Positions 17,510-27,621 are shown, numbered from the stretch's first letter. The stretch: 64,000 nucleotides of DNA from Roseateles oligotrophus (GCF_025717515.1 NZ_JAJIRN010000002.1:558001-622000), one strand, 5' to 3'. The notes: a model not told the origin generated them from the letters alone. A program made the numbers and translations.

Positions 17510-17971
17510 TCAAAGAAAGTCCGGGGCCTGTACCGCCTGCAGCAGCACCTCGGACTCACCATCCCGCACCCGCGAGCGCAGCCACCAGACGGCAGCCTTC
17601 TTCACGGCCAAGGCATGGTCTTGGCCGGTCAAGAGCCGGGCGGCCAACAAGCCCAAGCTGGGCTGGTGGCCGATCAGCAGAGTCGGCTCGGACGCTTCCG
17701 GCCAGCGCGCTGCGGCCAATAGATCTTCAACGCTGGCATCCGGGGCGATGCTGGCCACGACGCGGAATTCCCGCCCCAATGCCTCGGCCGTGCTGCGGGT
17801 GCGCTGGGCCGGGCTGACCAGCACTCGCGTACTCGCCGTCATACGCTGATTCAGCCAAGCGGCCATGCGCTTGGCTTGACGCTCACCCTTGTGCGTCAGG
17901 CAGCGCTCCAGGTCGGTTTGCCCCAAACGCAGCAACTCGGCCTCGGCATGACGCCACAAGATCAAATCCAT
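17510..17971 (-). CDS. sixA: SixA-like phosphohistidine phosphatase
   Basis: A 153-residue histidine phosphatase-superfamily protein. The catalytic motif is LILWRHAEAE (RHG-type, as RHA in SixA), with LTHKGERQAKRMA, VSPAQRTRSTAEAL and the second histidine in LIGHQPSLG. E. coli SixA removes phosphate from PtsO/HPr or phosphorelay histidines. It is placed 13 bases after ppk1 on the same strand, a conserved neighbour in Burkholderiales, whose meaning is not known; ppk1 itself works through phosphohistidine intermediates. Confidence 0.9.
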   Translation of the reverse strand: MDLILWRHAEAELLRLGQTDLERCLTHKGERQAKRMAAWLNQRMTASTRVLVSPAQRTRSTAEALGREFRVVASIAPDASVEDLLAAARWPEASEPTLLIGHQPSLGLLAARLLTGQDHALAVKKAAVWWLRSRVRDGESEVLLQAVQAPDFL

Positions 17972-17984
17972 TGCGCCTATCCCC

Positions 17985-20036
17985 TCAGTTTTCTAAAAAC
18001 CGCTGCACCAAGGCCTGTTGCGCACTGATGCCGCCATTGCCGACCCGTGAGGAGCGCCCATCGGGCCCGAGTTGCCAAGCGTCCAGCGTGTCGTGCAGAT
18101 AGGGTTGCAGCGCCTCGTCAATGACGCGCTGGCGCAACTTGGCGTCTTGAACCGGCCACGCGATTTCGATGCGGCGGAACATATTGCGGCTCATCCAATC
18201 GGCGCTGGACAAGAAAAGCGCCTCATCCGCCTCCGTTCGGCCCCAGCGAAAATAGGCAATCCGCGTGTGTTCCAAAAAGCGCCCGACCACCGAGCGCACC
18301 ACGATGTTGTCACTGACGCCGGGCAGACCCGGCGGCAACATGCAGGCCCCGCGCACGATCAAATCGATCTTGGCGCCGGCCTTCGCCGCACTCAAGAGCC
18401 CGTTGATCAATTCCGTATCGGTCAAGGCATTGATCTTGATCACGATGCGCGCCGGCCGGCCGTCACGTGCCGCCTGCTCGACCCGCGCCAAATGCTCAAG
18501 CATGCTGCTGTGCAAATTGAACGGAGCCAGCAAGAGCCGGCGCGGCATCTTGATCTTGCCCAGCGAGGCCAATTGACGGAAGACAGAGTCGGCGTCTGCG
18601 GTCAGATCCGGATCGGCGGTCAGATAGCCCAGATCGGTATAAAGCAGCGCCGTCTTGGGGTTGTAATTGCCGGTCGACAAATGGGCATAACGCTTGAACC
18701 GATTGCCCTCACGGCGCGTGATCAGCATCAGCTTGCCATGGGTCTTGAAACCGACAATGCCGTAAACCACCTGGGCACCAACAGCCTCCAGCCGCTCCGC
18801 CCAGTTGATATTGGCCTCCTCATCAAAGCGGGCCTTCAGTTCGACCACGGCCATTACCTCCTTGCCGCGCCGCGCCGCCTCGATCAGCAAATCCATCAGG
18901 ACCGACTTGCTGCCGGTGCGATAGATCGTTAGCTTGATGGCCATCACCGCCGGATCTTCGACCGCCTCGCGCAAAAACTGAACGACCGGATCAAAGCTCT
19001 CAAACGGATGATGCAGCAGCACATCACCCTTGCGGATGCACTCGAAAATCGACTTCTGCCGCGGCAGCGAAGCCTCTGGCCAGACCGGCTCGTGCGGCAC
19101 AAAACGCAGCTCCGGCGCATCCGTCTGGTCGATCAACTCGTTCAGACGCACCAGATTGACCGGCCCATTGACCCGGTACAGCGCCGCTGCCGGCAGCTCG
19201 AACTGCTCCAGCAAGAAGTCCGCCAACTCGGCCGGGCAGCTATTGGTAACTTCCAGCCGCACGGCACGGCCGTAATTGCGCGTCGTCAGGCCCGAGCGCA
19301 GCGCATGGCGCAAATTGGCGATCTCTTCCTCGTCCACCTCCAACTCGGAGTCCCGCGTGACGCGAAACTGCGAGAAGGCCTCGACCTTGCGACCGGAGAA
19401 CAACTCCTCCAGATGGGCACGGACCACGCTGGTCAAGAGCACAAACGCCTGCTGCCCCTCGCTGAGCATGGCCGGCAACTTGATCACACGCGGCAACACC
19501 CTCGGCACCTTGACGATGGCGATGCGGTTGTCGCGCCCGAAGGCATCTTTTCCCGACAGCCGCGCGATGAAGTGCAGCGATTTGTTGGCCACCTGCGGAA
19601 AGGGATGTGCCGGGTCCAGGCCGACCGGCACCAACAAGGGCCGCACCTCGCGCTCGAAAAACTTGGCCACCCATTGCCGCTGCGCCTCGTTGCGATCGGC
19701 GTGGTTGAGGATGACGATCTTCTCGGCCAGCATCTTGGGCGCCAAATGCTCATTGAAGATCGCGTACTGCTCGTCGATCAGGCTGTGAGCGGCGCGCCCG
19801 ACCCGCTCGATATCGCGGTTACTGATCGATGACTGAGGATCGCGCGCGGCGTCCAGCATGTCGGCAAAGCGCACCTCGAAAAACTCGTCCAGATTTGAAG
19901 ACACGATGCAGACATAGCGCAAGCGCTCCAGCAGCGGTACGTCGGGACGTTGCGCTTGCGCCAGCACCCGCCGATTGAATTCAAGAATGGCCTGCTCACG
20001 GCTGAGCAAGGTGACGGCAAGGGTGTTTAGTGTCAT
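17985..20036 (-). CDS. ppk1: Polyphosphate kinase 1
   Basis: A 683-residue membrane-associated enzyme making polyphosphate from ATP. The N-terminal domain begins LLSREQAILEFNRRVLAQA, and RYVCIVSSNLDEFFEVR is the typical dimer and head region. The autophosphorylated histidine is in RYAHLSTGNYNPKTALLYTD, and the second catalytic histidine is in FLEHTRIAYFRWG. Length and domain order are complete. The ATG at 20036 is preferred to the TTG one codon earlier. It probably forms one transcript with sixA. Confidence 0.97.
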   Translation of the reverse strand: MTLNTLAVTLLSREQAILEFNRRVLAQAQRPDVPLLERLRYVCIVSSNLDEFFEVRFADMLDAARDPQSSISNRDIERVGRAAHSLIDEQYAIFNEHLAPKMLAEKIVILNHADRNEAQRQWVAKFFEREVRPLLVPVGLDPAHPFPQVANKSLHFIARLSGKDAFGRDNRIAIVKVPRVLPRVIKLPAMLSEGQQAFVLLTSVVRAHLEELFSGRKVEAFSQFRVTRDSELEVDEEEIANLRHALRSGLTTRNYGRAVRLEVTNSCPAELADFLLEQFELPAAALYRVNGPVNLVRLNELIDQTDAPELRFVPHEPVWPEASLPRQKSIFECIRKGDVLLHHPFESFDPVVQFLREAVEDPAVMAIKLTIYRTGSKSVLMDLLIEAARRGKEVMAVVELKARFDEEANINWAERLEAVGAQVVYGIVGFKTHGKLMLITRREGNRFKRYAHLSTGNYNPKTALLYTDLGYLTADPDLTADADSVFRQLASLGKIKMPRRLLLAPFNLHSSMLEHLARVEQAARDGRPARIVIKINALTDTELINGLLSAAKAGAKIDLIVRGACMLPPGLPGVSDNIVVRSVVGRFLEHTRIAYFRWGRTEADEALFLSSADWMSRNMFRRIEIAWPVQDAKLRQRVIDEALQPYLHDTLDAWQLGPDGRSSRVGNGGISAQQALVQRFLEN

Positions 20037-20072
20037 CAACCTATTTTAAGTTAGCCTGCGCATGGCTCACCT

Positions 20073-20975
20073 TTACGGCCTGCTGCACAGCCGATTTGTC
20101 GCCGGGTGCCCGTGGCGGGCACTCCAATCCAGGATTTCCAGCCGGCCATCGGCATGCTCCACCAAGGCGGTCAGGCTCTCGACCCAGTCGCCATCATTGG
20201 CATAGAGAATGCCGTCGATCTCGCGCAGCTCCGCATGATGGATATGCCCGCAAACGACACCATGCACGCCCCGCTTGCGGGCCTCGCGGGCCACCGCGAT
20301 CTCAAAGTCGGAAATGAAACTGACCGCCCGCTTGACCTTCAGCTTCAGGTATTTGGACAAACTCCAGTAAGGCAGGCCCATGCGAGCACGCAGTCGGTTC
20401 AGGTAACTGTTCAGCTTGAGGGTAAATTCGTAGGCGGTGTCGCCAACATGGGCCAACCACTTCGCGCATTGAATAACGCCGTCAAACAAATCACCATGCG
20501 TGATCCAGAGCTTGCGGCCATCGGCCGTCTCATGGATCCATTCCTCGACGACCTCGATGCCGCCGAAATCATGGTTCAGATATTTGCGCGCAAATTCGTC
20601 GTGATTGCCGGGAATGAAAATCACCCGGCAACCCTTGCGGGCCTTGCGCAAAAGTTTTTGCACCACGTCGTTGTGCGCCTGCGGCCAGTACCAGTTGCGC
20701 CGCAACTGCCAGCCATCAATGATGTCGCCGACCAGAAATAGCTGCTCACATTCAACCTCGCGCAAGAACTCCAGCAAGGCCTCGGCCTGACAGCCGGGCG
20801 TACCCAAATGGATGTCAGAAATCCAGACGGTTCGAAAACGCTGGCTCGGCGCATCAGCGGCGACTGCGCTGTCCGCGTCTTCGGTAGCGGGCTTGGCAAG
20901 GGCGGCGGCGGCGCGCGCCAGGGCGGAGTCGTGCTGCATGGGCGAGAGCTTGACGGTCGGCCATGTCGCCGCCAT
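20073..20975 (-). CDS. LpxH-like metallophosphoesterase (UDP-2,3-diacylglucosamine diphosphatase family)
   Basis: A calcineurin-like phosphoesterase of about 300 residues. Metal ligands appear in order: SDIHLG, FLVGDIIDGW, GNHDEF, THGD and GHIHHAE. Relatives hydrolyse UDP-2,3-diacylglucosamine in lipid A synthesis (LpxH), but this longer form, with WQLRRNWYWP and a basic middle helix, belongs to a subgroup often left as LpxH2-like, whose substrate is less certain. Starts at 20975 (MAATWP) or 20939 (MQHDSA) are both plausible. The first 50 residues are alanine-rich and probably disordered. Confidence 0.85.
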   Translation of the reverse strand: MAATWPTVKLSPMQHDSALARAAAALAKPATEDADSAVAADAPSQRFRTVWISDIHLGTPGCQAEALLEFLREVECEQLFLVGDIIDGWQLRRNWYWPQAHNDVVQKLLRKARKGCRVIFIPGNHDEFARKYLNHDFGGIEVVEEWIHETADGRKLWITHGDLFDGVIQCAKWLAHVGDTAYEFTLKLNSYLNRLRARMGLPYWSLSKYLKLKVKRAVSFISDFEIAVAREARKRGVHGVVCGHIHHAELREIDGILYANDGDWVESLTALVEHADGRLEILDWSARHGHPATNRLCSRP

Positions 20976-21019
20976 GGCAAGTTGGTGAAGCTTGTGTGAC
21001 TGCCGGGATAATCGCGCCC

Positions 21020-21955
21020 ATGCATTTGATGATTCCCCATGCCAGCGCCGTCGGCGAGGCCGCAACTCACACGCTGGCAGAGTTGAGCCTGCCCAATCTG
21101 GCCCAGCTCTTACCGCTGCTGTCCCCCGTCGGCGCGACGCTCGGCAGCGATGAATACAGCTTCAACACGCCCTTCGAGTTGGCTCTGTCCGAACTGCGCG
21201 GCTGCCATGCGCAGGACGGCTGCTTGCCGACCGCCGCCTGGGCCTTGCAAGCCAAACAGTCGTGCAAAGGCGAGGCTTGGGCGCTGTTGACGCCGATCCA
21301 CTTATCGGTCGGCAGTGACCAGATCACCGCCCTGCCGCCGCAGGCACTGGCCTTGACCGAGGCCGAGTCGCGAGCGTTTTTCGAAAGTCTGTCCGAGCTC
21401 TGGCCGGCCGCCGAGGGTTGGATTTCGCACTGGCTGGGCAGCCATCAATGGTTGGTCGCCCATGCCAGCTTTGCCGGCCTGCGCAGCGCCAGCCTGGAGC
21501 GCGTGCTGCATCGCAATGTGGACATCTGGATGCCGCAAGCCAGGCGCTTGCGCACCTTGCAAAACGAGACGCAAATGCTCTTGCACGGCCACCCCTTGAA
21601 CGAGGCCCGCGAGGCGGCCGGCGCCCTGGCGCTGAACTCGGTCTGGATCAGTGGTTGCGGGGTCAACAGCGGCGGCCAACTGCCGGCCGATTTGCAGATC
21701 GAAGCCGCCCTTCAATTGCCGCTGCTGGCCGGCGATTGGCAGGCCTGGAGCCATGCCTGGGTGCAGCTAGATGACGGCCCCGTCGCAGCATTGCTGGCCC
21801 AAGCGCGCCGAGGCGAAACGCCGCTGCGCCTGACTCTATGCGGCGAGCGTCATGCCCGGACCTGGGCCTTGAAGCCAAGATCCAGGTTGGCGCGCCTTTG
21901 GCAAGCAATGCTGCCGCCGCGCAGCGACACGGCCAACTGCCTGGGGGGCTTATGA
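21020..21955 (+). CDS. COG4255-type protein (annotated elsewhere as phosphoglycerate-mutase-like)
   Basis: A 311-residue protein starting at ATG 21020 (MHLMIPHASAV). Recognisable blocks are YSFNTPFELALSEL, HLSVGSDQITALP, VLHRNVDIWMP and LRTLQNETQMLLHGHPLNEAR. They match a betaproteobacterial family placed next to recJ and often named a cofactor-independent phosphoglycerate mutase or regulatory protein, although no catalytic serine or metal cluster of that enzyme can be pointed out here. Its stop overlaps the recJ start (ATGA at 21952), so the two are co-translated. The function is unknown; a link to nucleases or DNA repair is only suggested by the coupling. Confidence 0.7.
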   Translation: MHLMIPHASAVGEAATHTLAELSLPNLAQLLPLLSPVGATLGSDEYSFNTPFELALSELRGCHAQDGCLPTAAWALQAKQSCKGEAWALLTPIHLSVGSDQITALPPQALALTEAESRAFFESLSELWPAAEGWISHWLGSHQWLVAHASFAGLRSASLERVLHRNVDIWMPQARRLRTLQNETQMLLHGHPLNEAREAAGALALNSVWISGCGVNSGGQLPADLQIEAALQLPLLAGDWQAWSHAWVQLDDGPVAALLAQARRGETPLRLTLCGERHARTWALKPRSRLARLWQAMLPPRSDTANCLGGL

Positions 21956-23694
21956 GCGCCAAGCTGAATTTGATCCAGCGCGAACTGGCGCCGCGCGCCG
22001 CTTGGGCGCTCGAACAAGCGGGGCTGTCGCCGCTGCTGGCGCAGCTCTTTGCAACGCGGGGCGTCAAAAGTGCGGATGAGCTGGACGATGGTTTGGCGCG
22101 CCTGCTGCCGCCCAGTGGTTTGAAAGGCATTGCCGATGCGGCGCGCCTGCTGGCCGACTGCATCGAGGCACAGCATGGCATCTGCATCGTCGCCGACTAT
22201 GACTGCGACGGCGCCACCGCCTGCACCGTCGCTTTGCGAGGTTTGGCCTTGTTGGGCGCAAGGCCCGATCGGCTTGGCTATGTGGTGCCGGACCGGGCCA
22301 TCCACGGCTATGGCTTGACGCCCGCCATCGTTGACTTGGCGCTGGCCCAAGGGCCGCGACCCGATCTGTTGATGACGGTTGACAATGGCATTGCCAGCAT
22401 CGCCGGTGTCGCCCATGCCAAGGCTCTGGGCCTCAAGGTGCTGGTCACCGACCATCACCTGCCGGCCATCTTCGACGGCATCACCGAACTGCCGGACGCC
22501 GCTGCAATAGTCAACCCCAGCCAACCGGGCTGCTTGTTTGAAAGCAAGAATCTCGCCGGCGTCGGCGTTGCCTTTTACGTCTTGCTGGCCCTGCGCAGCG
22601 AATTGCGCGCGCGCGGGCGATTTGACGCGAGCAATCAACCCAAGCTCGACGGCCTGCTCGATCTGGTGGCGCTGGGCACCGTCGCCGACGTGGTCAAGCT
22701 TGACGCCAACAATCGGCGCCTGGTCGCGCAGGGTTTGAAGCGCATGCGTGCCGGCCGCGCCCATGCCGGTGTGGCCGCGCTGTTCAGCGCCGCCGGACGA
22801 AACAGCGCCCGGGCCAATGCCTTTGATCTGGGCTTCGCGCTGGGGCCGCGCATCAACGCGGCCGGCCGCCTGTCCGACATGACGCTGGGTATCGAATGCT
22901 TGCTGACGGACGACCCCGGCCGAGCGCTGGATCTGGCCAAGCAACTCGATGCGATCAACCGCGAGCGGCGCGTGATTGAGGCCGATATGCGCGAGCAGGC
23001 CGAGTTCAAGCTCGATGCCTTGCTGCAAGACCCTCGTTTGAACGGCGAGCCGCCGCCGGCGCTGGCCATCTTCGAGGCCGAGTTTCACGAGGGCGTGGTC
23101 GGCATCATTGCCTCCAGGTTGAAGGACCGACTGCACCGTCCGACCTTTGTATTTGCACGCGGCGCGGATGGCCAACTCAAGGGCTCGGGCCGCTCAATTG
23201 CGGGCTTTCATCTGCGTGACGCGCTTGACCTGATCAGCAAGCGCCATCCGGACTTGCTGAAGAAGTTTGGCGGCCACGCGATGGCGGCAGGATGCACCTT
23301 GGCGGACGACGGCTTCGCGAGCTTTGAAGCGGCCTTGCGCCAGGTTGCTGGCGAATGGCTGGACGCCGGCGCGCTGACCCGCACGCTGCGCACCGATGGG
23401 CCCTTGGCGGCCGAGCATTTCAACCCCGTCAGTGTGCGAGCGCTGGAGGAGCAGGTCTGGGGCCAGGCCTTTGAGGCGCCGCTGTTTTGCGATACGGTCG
23501 AGATCATCTCGCAGCGCATCGTCGGCGAGAAGCATATGAAGCTGCGCCTGCGCCAAGCGGGCCAACTCAGAGACGCCATCTGGTTCGGTCATAGCGAGCC
23601 CCTGCCGACCCAGGGCCAGATGGCCTACCGACTCAGCCTGGATGAATATCAGGGGCAGCAGCGGGTGCAAATGATTGTTGAGGCGATGGTCTGA
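21952..23694 (+). CDS. recJ: Single-stranded-DNA-specific exonuclease RecJ
   Basis: A 580-residue DHH-family 5'-3' nuclease working in RecF-pathway recombination, mismatch repair and base excision repair. Motifs: IVADYDCDGATA (I), VDNGIAS (II), DHHLP (III, the DHH signature), GTVADVVKL (IV). The DHHA1 domain has RSIAGFHLRDAL and KFGGHAMAAGCTL. All catalytic residues are present. The ATG at 21952 was chosen for the ATGA coupling with the preceding gene; the frame is open further upstream inside that gene. Confidence 0.97.
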   Translation: MSAKLNLIQRELAPRAAWALEQAGLSPLLAQLFATRGVKSADELDDGLARLLPPSGLKGIADAARLLADCIEAQHGICIVADYDCDGATACTVALRGLALLGARPDRLGYVVPDRAIHGYGLTPAIVDLALAQGPRPDLLMTVDNGIASIAGVAHAKALGLKVLVTDHHLPAIFDGITELPDAAAIVNPSQPGCLFESKNLAGVGVAFYVLLALRSELRARGRFDASNQPKLDGLLDLVALGTVADVVKLDANNRRLVAQGLKRMRAGRAHAGVAALFSAAGRNSARANAFDLGFALGPRINAAGRLSDMTLGIECLLTDDPGRALDLAKQLDAINRERRVIEADMREQAEFKLDALLQDPRLNGEPPPALAIFEAEFHEGVVGIIASRLKDRLHRPTFVFARGADGQLKGSGRSIAGFHLRDALDLISKRHPDLLKKFGGHAMAAGCTLADDGFASFEAALRQVAGEWLDAGALTRTLRTDGPLAAEHFNPVSVRALEEQVWGQAFEAPLFCDTVEIISQRIVGEKHMKLRLRQAGQLRDAIWFGHSEPLPTQGQMAYRLSLDEYQGQQRVQMIVEAMV

Positions 23695-23937
23695 GCGACT
23701 GAGAAGCCGCAACGGTAATTTCGCACGCTCGGCGACGCCTCTCGCCCGCGCGTCATCAAGTTGAAACCCGGCAAACGCCTAATGCGCCCACCGCGCACCT
23801 TGGCAATGGGCCGCTTTTCTACCGAATAGCTTCGGCCCGAGGCCAAAACATTTCCCCCTCGCGCTGGGCCACGCCTCCGGCTGCGCAAGCGCCTGTGCTC
23901 GGCGCTGGTTTGGCGCAAAAAACGTGACAACTCGCAC

Positions 23938-25839
23938 ATGAATTCTCTCAAACCGAGCCGGCAATTGAGCATCAGGACTCTACTCAGCATCATTGGCATG
24001 ATCGCCATGCTTTTGGGCTTGCTGCCGAGCAGCCTGCTGGTGCAGCAATACACCAAGGAACTCGACCTGGTCGAACGCGAAACCATTGGCCTGTCTCTGA
24101 ACGAAAAATGGCATGAAATTCTGCAGTCGCTGCAAACACACCGCAGCTTGAGTGTGGAGTCTTTGTCCATCCGGCCCGACGCCGCCAAAGAGCTGGCAGA
24201 CAATCGCCAATCGACCCGAAATGCGATCGAACAACTGAAGCTGCTGCTGGTCGGCCAACTCGATGGTCGGCATGCCGAGGCGGCCAAGACCCTGGCCGAA
24301 CATCTCGAACTGCTGGGGGCGGATCTGGACGGTCGCAAGCTCGACGTAGCCAAGCTTCTGAACCGTCAACAGGCCTTGTCGGCCGAAGCCTTCCGAGCGA
24401 TTGCCGAGCTGAACGGTGACAGCGGCTTGCTGTTCGACGCCGACGAAGCGAGCTACTTTGCCATCATGGCAGGATTGCAAGCCGCGCCCCATGTCGAAGA
24501 CGCGCTGTCCGAACTCGCCAGTCTGGCCAAGGCCGCAGCGGTCGATGACGTCGGCAACGTCTCCGCCGCCCTCACGCGTTATCGCGAACATAGCAGCAGC
24601 ATGTTGCAATACCTGCAAGCCACTCAAAGGCTTGGCGGAGCCATTGGTGCGGCGCTGGGCCCGCGGGTACAACAGGCATTGATGCAGCGCAAACTGGTGG
24701 ATGACACCATGCAGGCTGCGGCCCTGGATGTGAACTATCCGCTGGATCAGTTGGCCCGTGGCTTCGCCAACGCGGCCCAGTTGCAGGCCGAGCTATCCAG
24801 CCAGGTGCTGAGCACCTTGAAGATCGAGCTGACCCAGCGCCATCAAGCCGCTATCTTCAAGCGCAATTTGCTGCTGGTGTTGATACCGCTGCTGCTCGGG
24901 TTCTTGGGGCTGATCATGCTGCGTTCGATTCGGCAACTGCTGGGGCCTATTGCACAGATCGTAGACATCACCGAACGCATTGCCGGAGGCGACCTCAGCC
25001 ACAGCATTCCCCTTGGCCGCCAGGACGAACTCGGTCGCGTGATGGTGGCCCTGGATCATATGCAGGCCCGTCTGCGAGGCTTGGTTACCGGGATTCAAGG
25101 GGGCGCCAGCAGCATTCGAATGGCGGCGCAGGAAATAGCCGCCGGCAATCAAAACTTGGCCTCACGCACCGAAGAGGCCGCCGCACAGTTGCAAACCACC
25201 AGCTCAAATGTGACGCAACTGAAGCAGACCGTGGCAAACAGCAGCCGCTCGGCGACCGAAGCGACCGTCTTGGCCCGTACCGCCTCCGACCTGGCCGGCA
25301 ACGGTGGTGCCGTGGTTGAACAAGTGGCCAGCACGGTGATCTCGATACACCAAGCGTCCAAACGTATCGCCGACATTACCGGAATGATCGACGGCATCGC
25401 CTTTCAAACCAATATCCTGGCCCTCAACGCTGCAGTTGAGGCCGCCCGAGCCGGTGAGCAAGGGCGCGGATTTGCTGTCGTCGCGGCCGAGGTTCGCCAG
25501 TTGGCTGGCCGCAGCGCCGAGGCCGCCAAGGAGATCAAGCTGCTCATTCAAAGCTCGGTCGAACGGGTTGAGAGCGGCAGTCAGTTGGCAGCACAGGCGG
25601 GCAGTTCGATGCAGCAGATTGTCGGCATGGTGGTGGAAATGACCGAGGTCATCCACAGCATGGAAGAACAAACCTTGGCACAGGCCGACCAAACCAGTGA
25701 TTTGAGCCAAGCCGTTCTTTCGATCGACCGGATGACGCAACAAAACGCCGCATTGGTCGAGCAATCCGCAGCCTCCACCGAATCTCTGCGCAACCAGGCC
25801 GAGCAGATGGACGCGGCGGTGCAGGCCTTCAAGCTCTGA
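23938..25839 (+). CDS. Methyl-accepting chemotaxis protein
   Basis: A 633-residue chemoreceptor. The first membrane segment is residues about 15-38; a long helical periplasmic domain of about 265 residues follows; the second segment is near 305-325, then a HAMP domain (about 326-380) and the cytoplasmic coiled coil. The kinase-contact tip reads [23 protein letters not shown]. The periplasmic part contains [12 protein letters not shown] and resembles NIT-type all-helical sensor domains, although the ligand cannot be named. No C-terminal CheR-binding pentapeptide is seen. The 243-base gap upstream is long enough for its own promoter. Confidence 0.93.
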   Translation: MNSLKPSRQLSIRTLLSIIGMIAMLLGLLPSSLLVQQYTKELDLVERETIGLSLNEKWHEILQSLQTHRSLSVESLSIRPDAAKELADNRQSTRNAIEQLKLLLVGQLDGRHAEAAKTLAEHLELLGADLDGRKLDVAKLLNRQQALSAEAFRAIAELNGDSGLLFDADEASYFAIMAGLQAAPHVEDALSELASLAKAAAVDDVGNVSAALTRYREHSSSMLQYLQATQRLGGAIGAALGPRVQQALMQRKLVDDTMQAAALDVNYPLDQLARGFANAAQLQAELSSQVLSTLKIELTQRHQAAIFKRNLLLVLIPLLLGFLGLIMLRSIRQLLGPIAQIVDITERIAGGDLSHSIPLGRQDELGRVMVALDHMQARLRGLVTGIQGGASSIRMAAQEIAAGNQNLASRTEEAAAQLQTTSSNVTQLKQTVANSSRSATEATVLARTASDLAGNGGAVVEQVASTVISIHQASKRIADITGMIDGIAFQTNILALNAAVEAARAGEQGRGFAVVAAEVRQLAGRSAEAAKEIKLLIQSSVERVESGSQLAAQAGSSMQQIVGMVVEMTEVIHSMEEQTLAQADQTSDLSQAVLSIDRMTQQNAALVEQSAASTESLRNQAEQMDAAVQAFKL

Positions 25840-25946
25840 CGGGGAAATCCTTGCCGGCGCGAGGACTTGCAAGAGTGTCACGTGCACCAGAGCCTTGCCC
25901 GAATTGAGGCCAAGCGGACGAGCCCGCAGCGCCTTAAAATCGAGAT

Positions 25947-26837
25947 GTGAAAAACGCCACCCTGAATCAACTCAGCAATGCCGACCTGCATTGCCATTCC
26001 AAGGTATCGGACGGTACGCTGGAGCCCGAAGCGCTGGCGGCTCGGGCCAAGGCCAATGGCGTCAGCCTTTGGGCATTGACCGACCATGACGAGGTCGGCG
26101 GCCAGCAGCGCGCGATGGACGCCGCGCTGGCTCTGGGCCTGCCCTATCTGACCGGGGTCGAGGTGTCCGTCAGTTTTGCCGGCCGCGTCGTCCACATCGT
26201 CGGCCTCGGCTTTGACCATCGCAATGAGGCGCTGGTGGCCGGGCTGAGGGCGACCCGAGGTGGACGCGAGCAACGCGCCCGCGACATGGCGGCGGGTCTG
26301 GCTCAAGTCGGCATCAAGGGCGCTTACGAGGGCGCACTGAAATATGTCGGCAATCCGGAACTGATTTCACGCACCCACTTTGCGCGATTTTTAGTCGAAG
26401 CAGGCCATTGCGGCGACATCTCCGAGGTGTTTCGGCGTTACCTGACCGAGGGTAAGCCAGGTTATGTGGAGCACCGCTGGGCCCGCCTCGGTGATGCGAT
26501 GCGCTGGATCCTCGAGGCCGGCGGCCAAGCGGTGATTGCCCACCCGGCCCGTTACAGTTTCACACCCACCGAGGAATACGCGCTGATCACCGAGTTCATC
26601 GGCCATGGCGGGCGCGGTGTCGAGGTCGTGACCGGGAGCCACAGCGACGCCGATGCGGCCAAGTACACCGAGACCGCGATTGAATTTAACTTGCTGGCAT
26701 CACGCGGCTCGGACTTTCATTCACCCGAAGAAAGTCGTACCGACCTGGGTCAGATGAAGGACTTATCCGGCCGATTGAGTCCGATCTGGCAATTGTTGGA
26801 AACGCGCATCCATTGGCCACCGGCAAGCACACCGTAA
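25947..26837 (+). CDS. rnm: PHP-domain 3',5'-nucleotidase / 5'-3' exoribonuclease (RNase AM, TrpH/YciV family)
   Basis: A 296-residue PHP-fold hydrolase with a GTG start at 25947. Metal ligands are in ADLHCHSKVSDGTL, LTDHDEVGGQ, LTGVEVS, HPARY and GSDFHSP. E. coli YciV (RNase AM) trims 5' ends of ribosomal RNAs and degrades short oligonucleotides; related enzymes dephosphorylate pAp. It is followed 36 bases later by a yciO-type gene. The yciV-yciO pairing is also seen in E. coli, which supports the assignment. Confidence 0.88.
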   Translation: MKNATLNQLSNADLHCHSKVSDGTLEPEALAARAKANGVSLWALTDHDEVGGQQRAMDAALALGLPYLTGVEVSVSFAGRVVHIVGLGFDHRNEALVAGLRATRGGREQRARDMAAGLAQVGIKGAYEGALKYVGNPELISRTHFARFLVEAGHCGDISEVFRRYLTEGKPGYVEHRWARLGDAMRWILEAGGQAVIAHPARYSFTPTEEYALITEFIGHGGRGVEVVTGSHSDADAAKYTETAIEFNLLASRGSDFHSPEESRTDLGQMKDLSGRLSPIWQLLETRIHWPPASTP

Positions 26838-26873
26838 CCGCCATTTGGCCCGCGGCGGGTACACAATTACCGC

Positions 26874-27506
26874 ATGGCCCAATATTTCGAAGTCCACCCC
26901 GACAACCCGCAGCAGCGCTTCCTGAAACAGGCGGCGCAGATCATCAACGCGGGCGGCATTGGGGCAATCCCGACCGACTCCAGCTACGCGCTGGTTTGCC
27001 GACTTGACGACAAGAATGCGGCCGAGTCCTTGCGGCGTATCCGCGGTATTGACGACAAGCATCACCTGACCCTTCTGTGCCGAGATCTCAGCGAGTTGGC
27101 AAGTTATGCCCGCGTCGATAACAGCCAATATCGTCTGCTCAAACTGGCAACACCTGGCCCCTTCACCTTCATTCTTGAAGCCACCAAAGAAGTGCCGCGA
27201 CGGCTCTCGCACCCTTCGCGACGCACCATCGGATTGCGTGTGCCCGAGCACCGAGTGACCCAGGATCTGCTGGCCCTGCTCGGCCAACCGCTGTTGGCCA
27301 CCACGCTGATTGCCCCGGGTGAAACCGAGCCAATGAATGACGCACGCGAAATCTCCGAGCGCTTTGATCGACTACTGCAAGTCATCGTCGATGCCGGAGC
27401 CTGCCCGTTTGAGCCCACCACGGTGATCGATTTGACCGGTGAAGCAGCGCAAATCATTCGATTGGGACGCGGCAATCCAGCTACGCTTGGTCTTGCCACG
27501 GATTAA
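26874..27506 (+). CDS. yciO: YciO, Sua5/TsaC-like RNA-binding protein
   Basis: A 210-residue Sua5/YrdC/YciO-family protein. INAGGIGAIPTDSSYALVCR, KHHLTLLCRDLSELA, LATPGPFTFIL and RTIGLRVPEH are the typical blocks. The KxR-type and SxN-type residues needed for threonylcarbamoyl-adenylate formation are altered as in YciO, so it is probably not the main t6A enzyme; YciO proteins show weak or no such activity. It follows the PHP nuclease gene as in E. coli. Confidence 0.88.
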   Translation: MAQYFEVHPDNPQQRFLKQAAQIINAGGIGAIPTDSSYALVCRLDDKNAAESLRRIRGIDDKHHLTLLCRDLSELASYARVDNSQYRLLKLATPGPFTFILEATKEVPRRLSHPSRRTIGLRVPEHRVTQDLLALLGQPLLATTLIAPGETEPMNDAREISERFDRLLQVIVDAGACPFEPTTVIDLTGEAAQIIRLGRGNPATLGLATD

Positions 27507-27520
27507 ACGAAGGAAAACGC

Positions 27521-27547
27521 TCAAGAAGATTTGAGCGCGGCCGAAGT
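27521..27547 (+). promoter_or_regulatory. Candidate sigma-28 (FliA) promoter of the second chemoreceptor gene
   Basis: TCAAGAAG, 11 bases, then GCCGAAGT fits the flagellar sigma-28 layout (TAAAGTTT-N11-GCCGATAA; TCAAG-type -35 boxes are common in betaproteobacteria) with exact spacing, 74 bases before the MCP start. The same DNA also forms a small hairpin (CGCTCAA-GAAGAT-TTGAGCG) that might end the yciO transcript, but without a T-run. Confidence 0.5.
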
Positions 27548-27621
27548 ATCTGTGGTTGACTGCAATCCACATGGGGTGGAGCGGTGACGCCGCCTGCAGC
27601 GGCATGGAAGAAAGCGCTCTC

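Noticed and set aside
23755-23790. Sigma-28 promoter before the first chemoreceptor gene
   Set aside because: TCAAGTTG is present, but the -10 half (ACGCCTAA) matches only half of the consensus.
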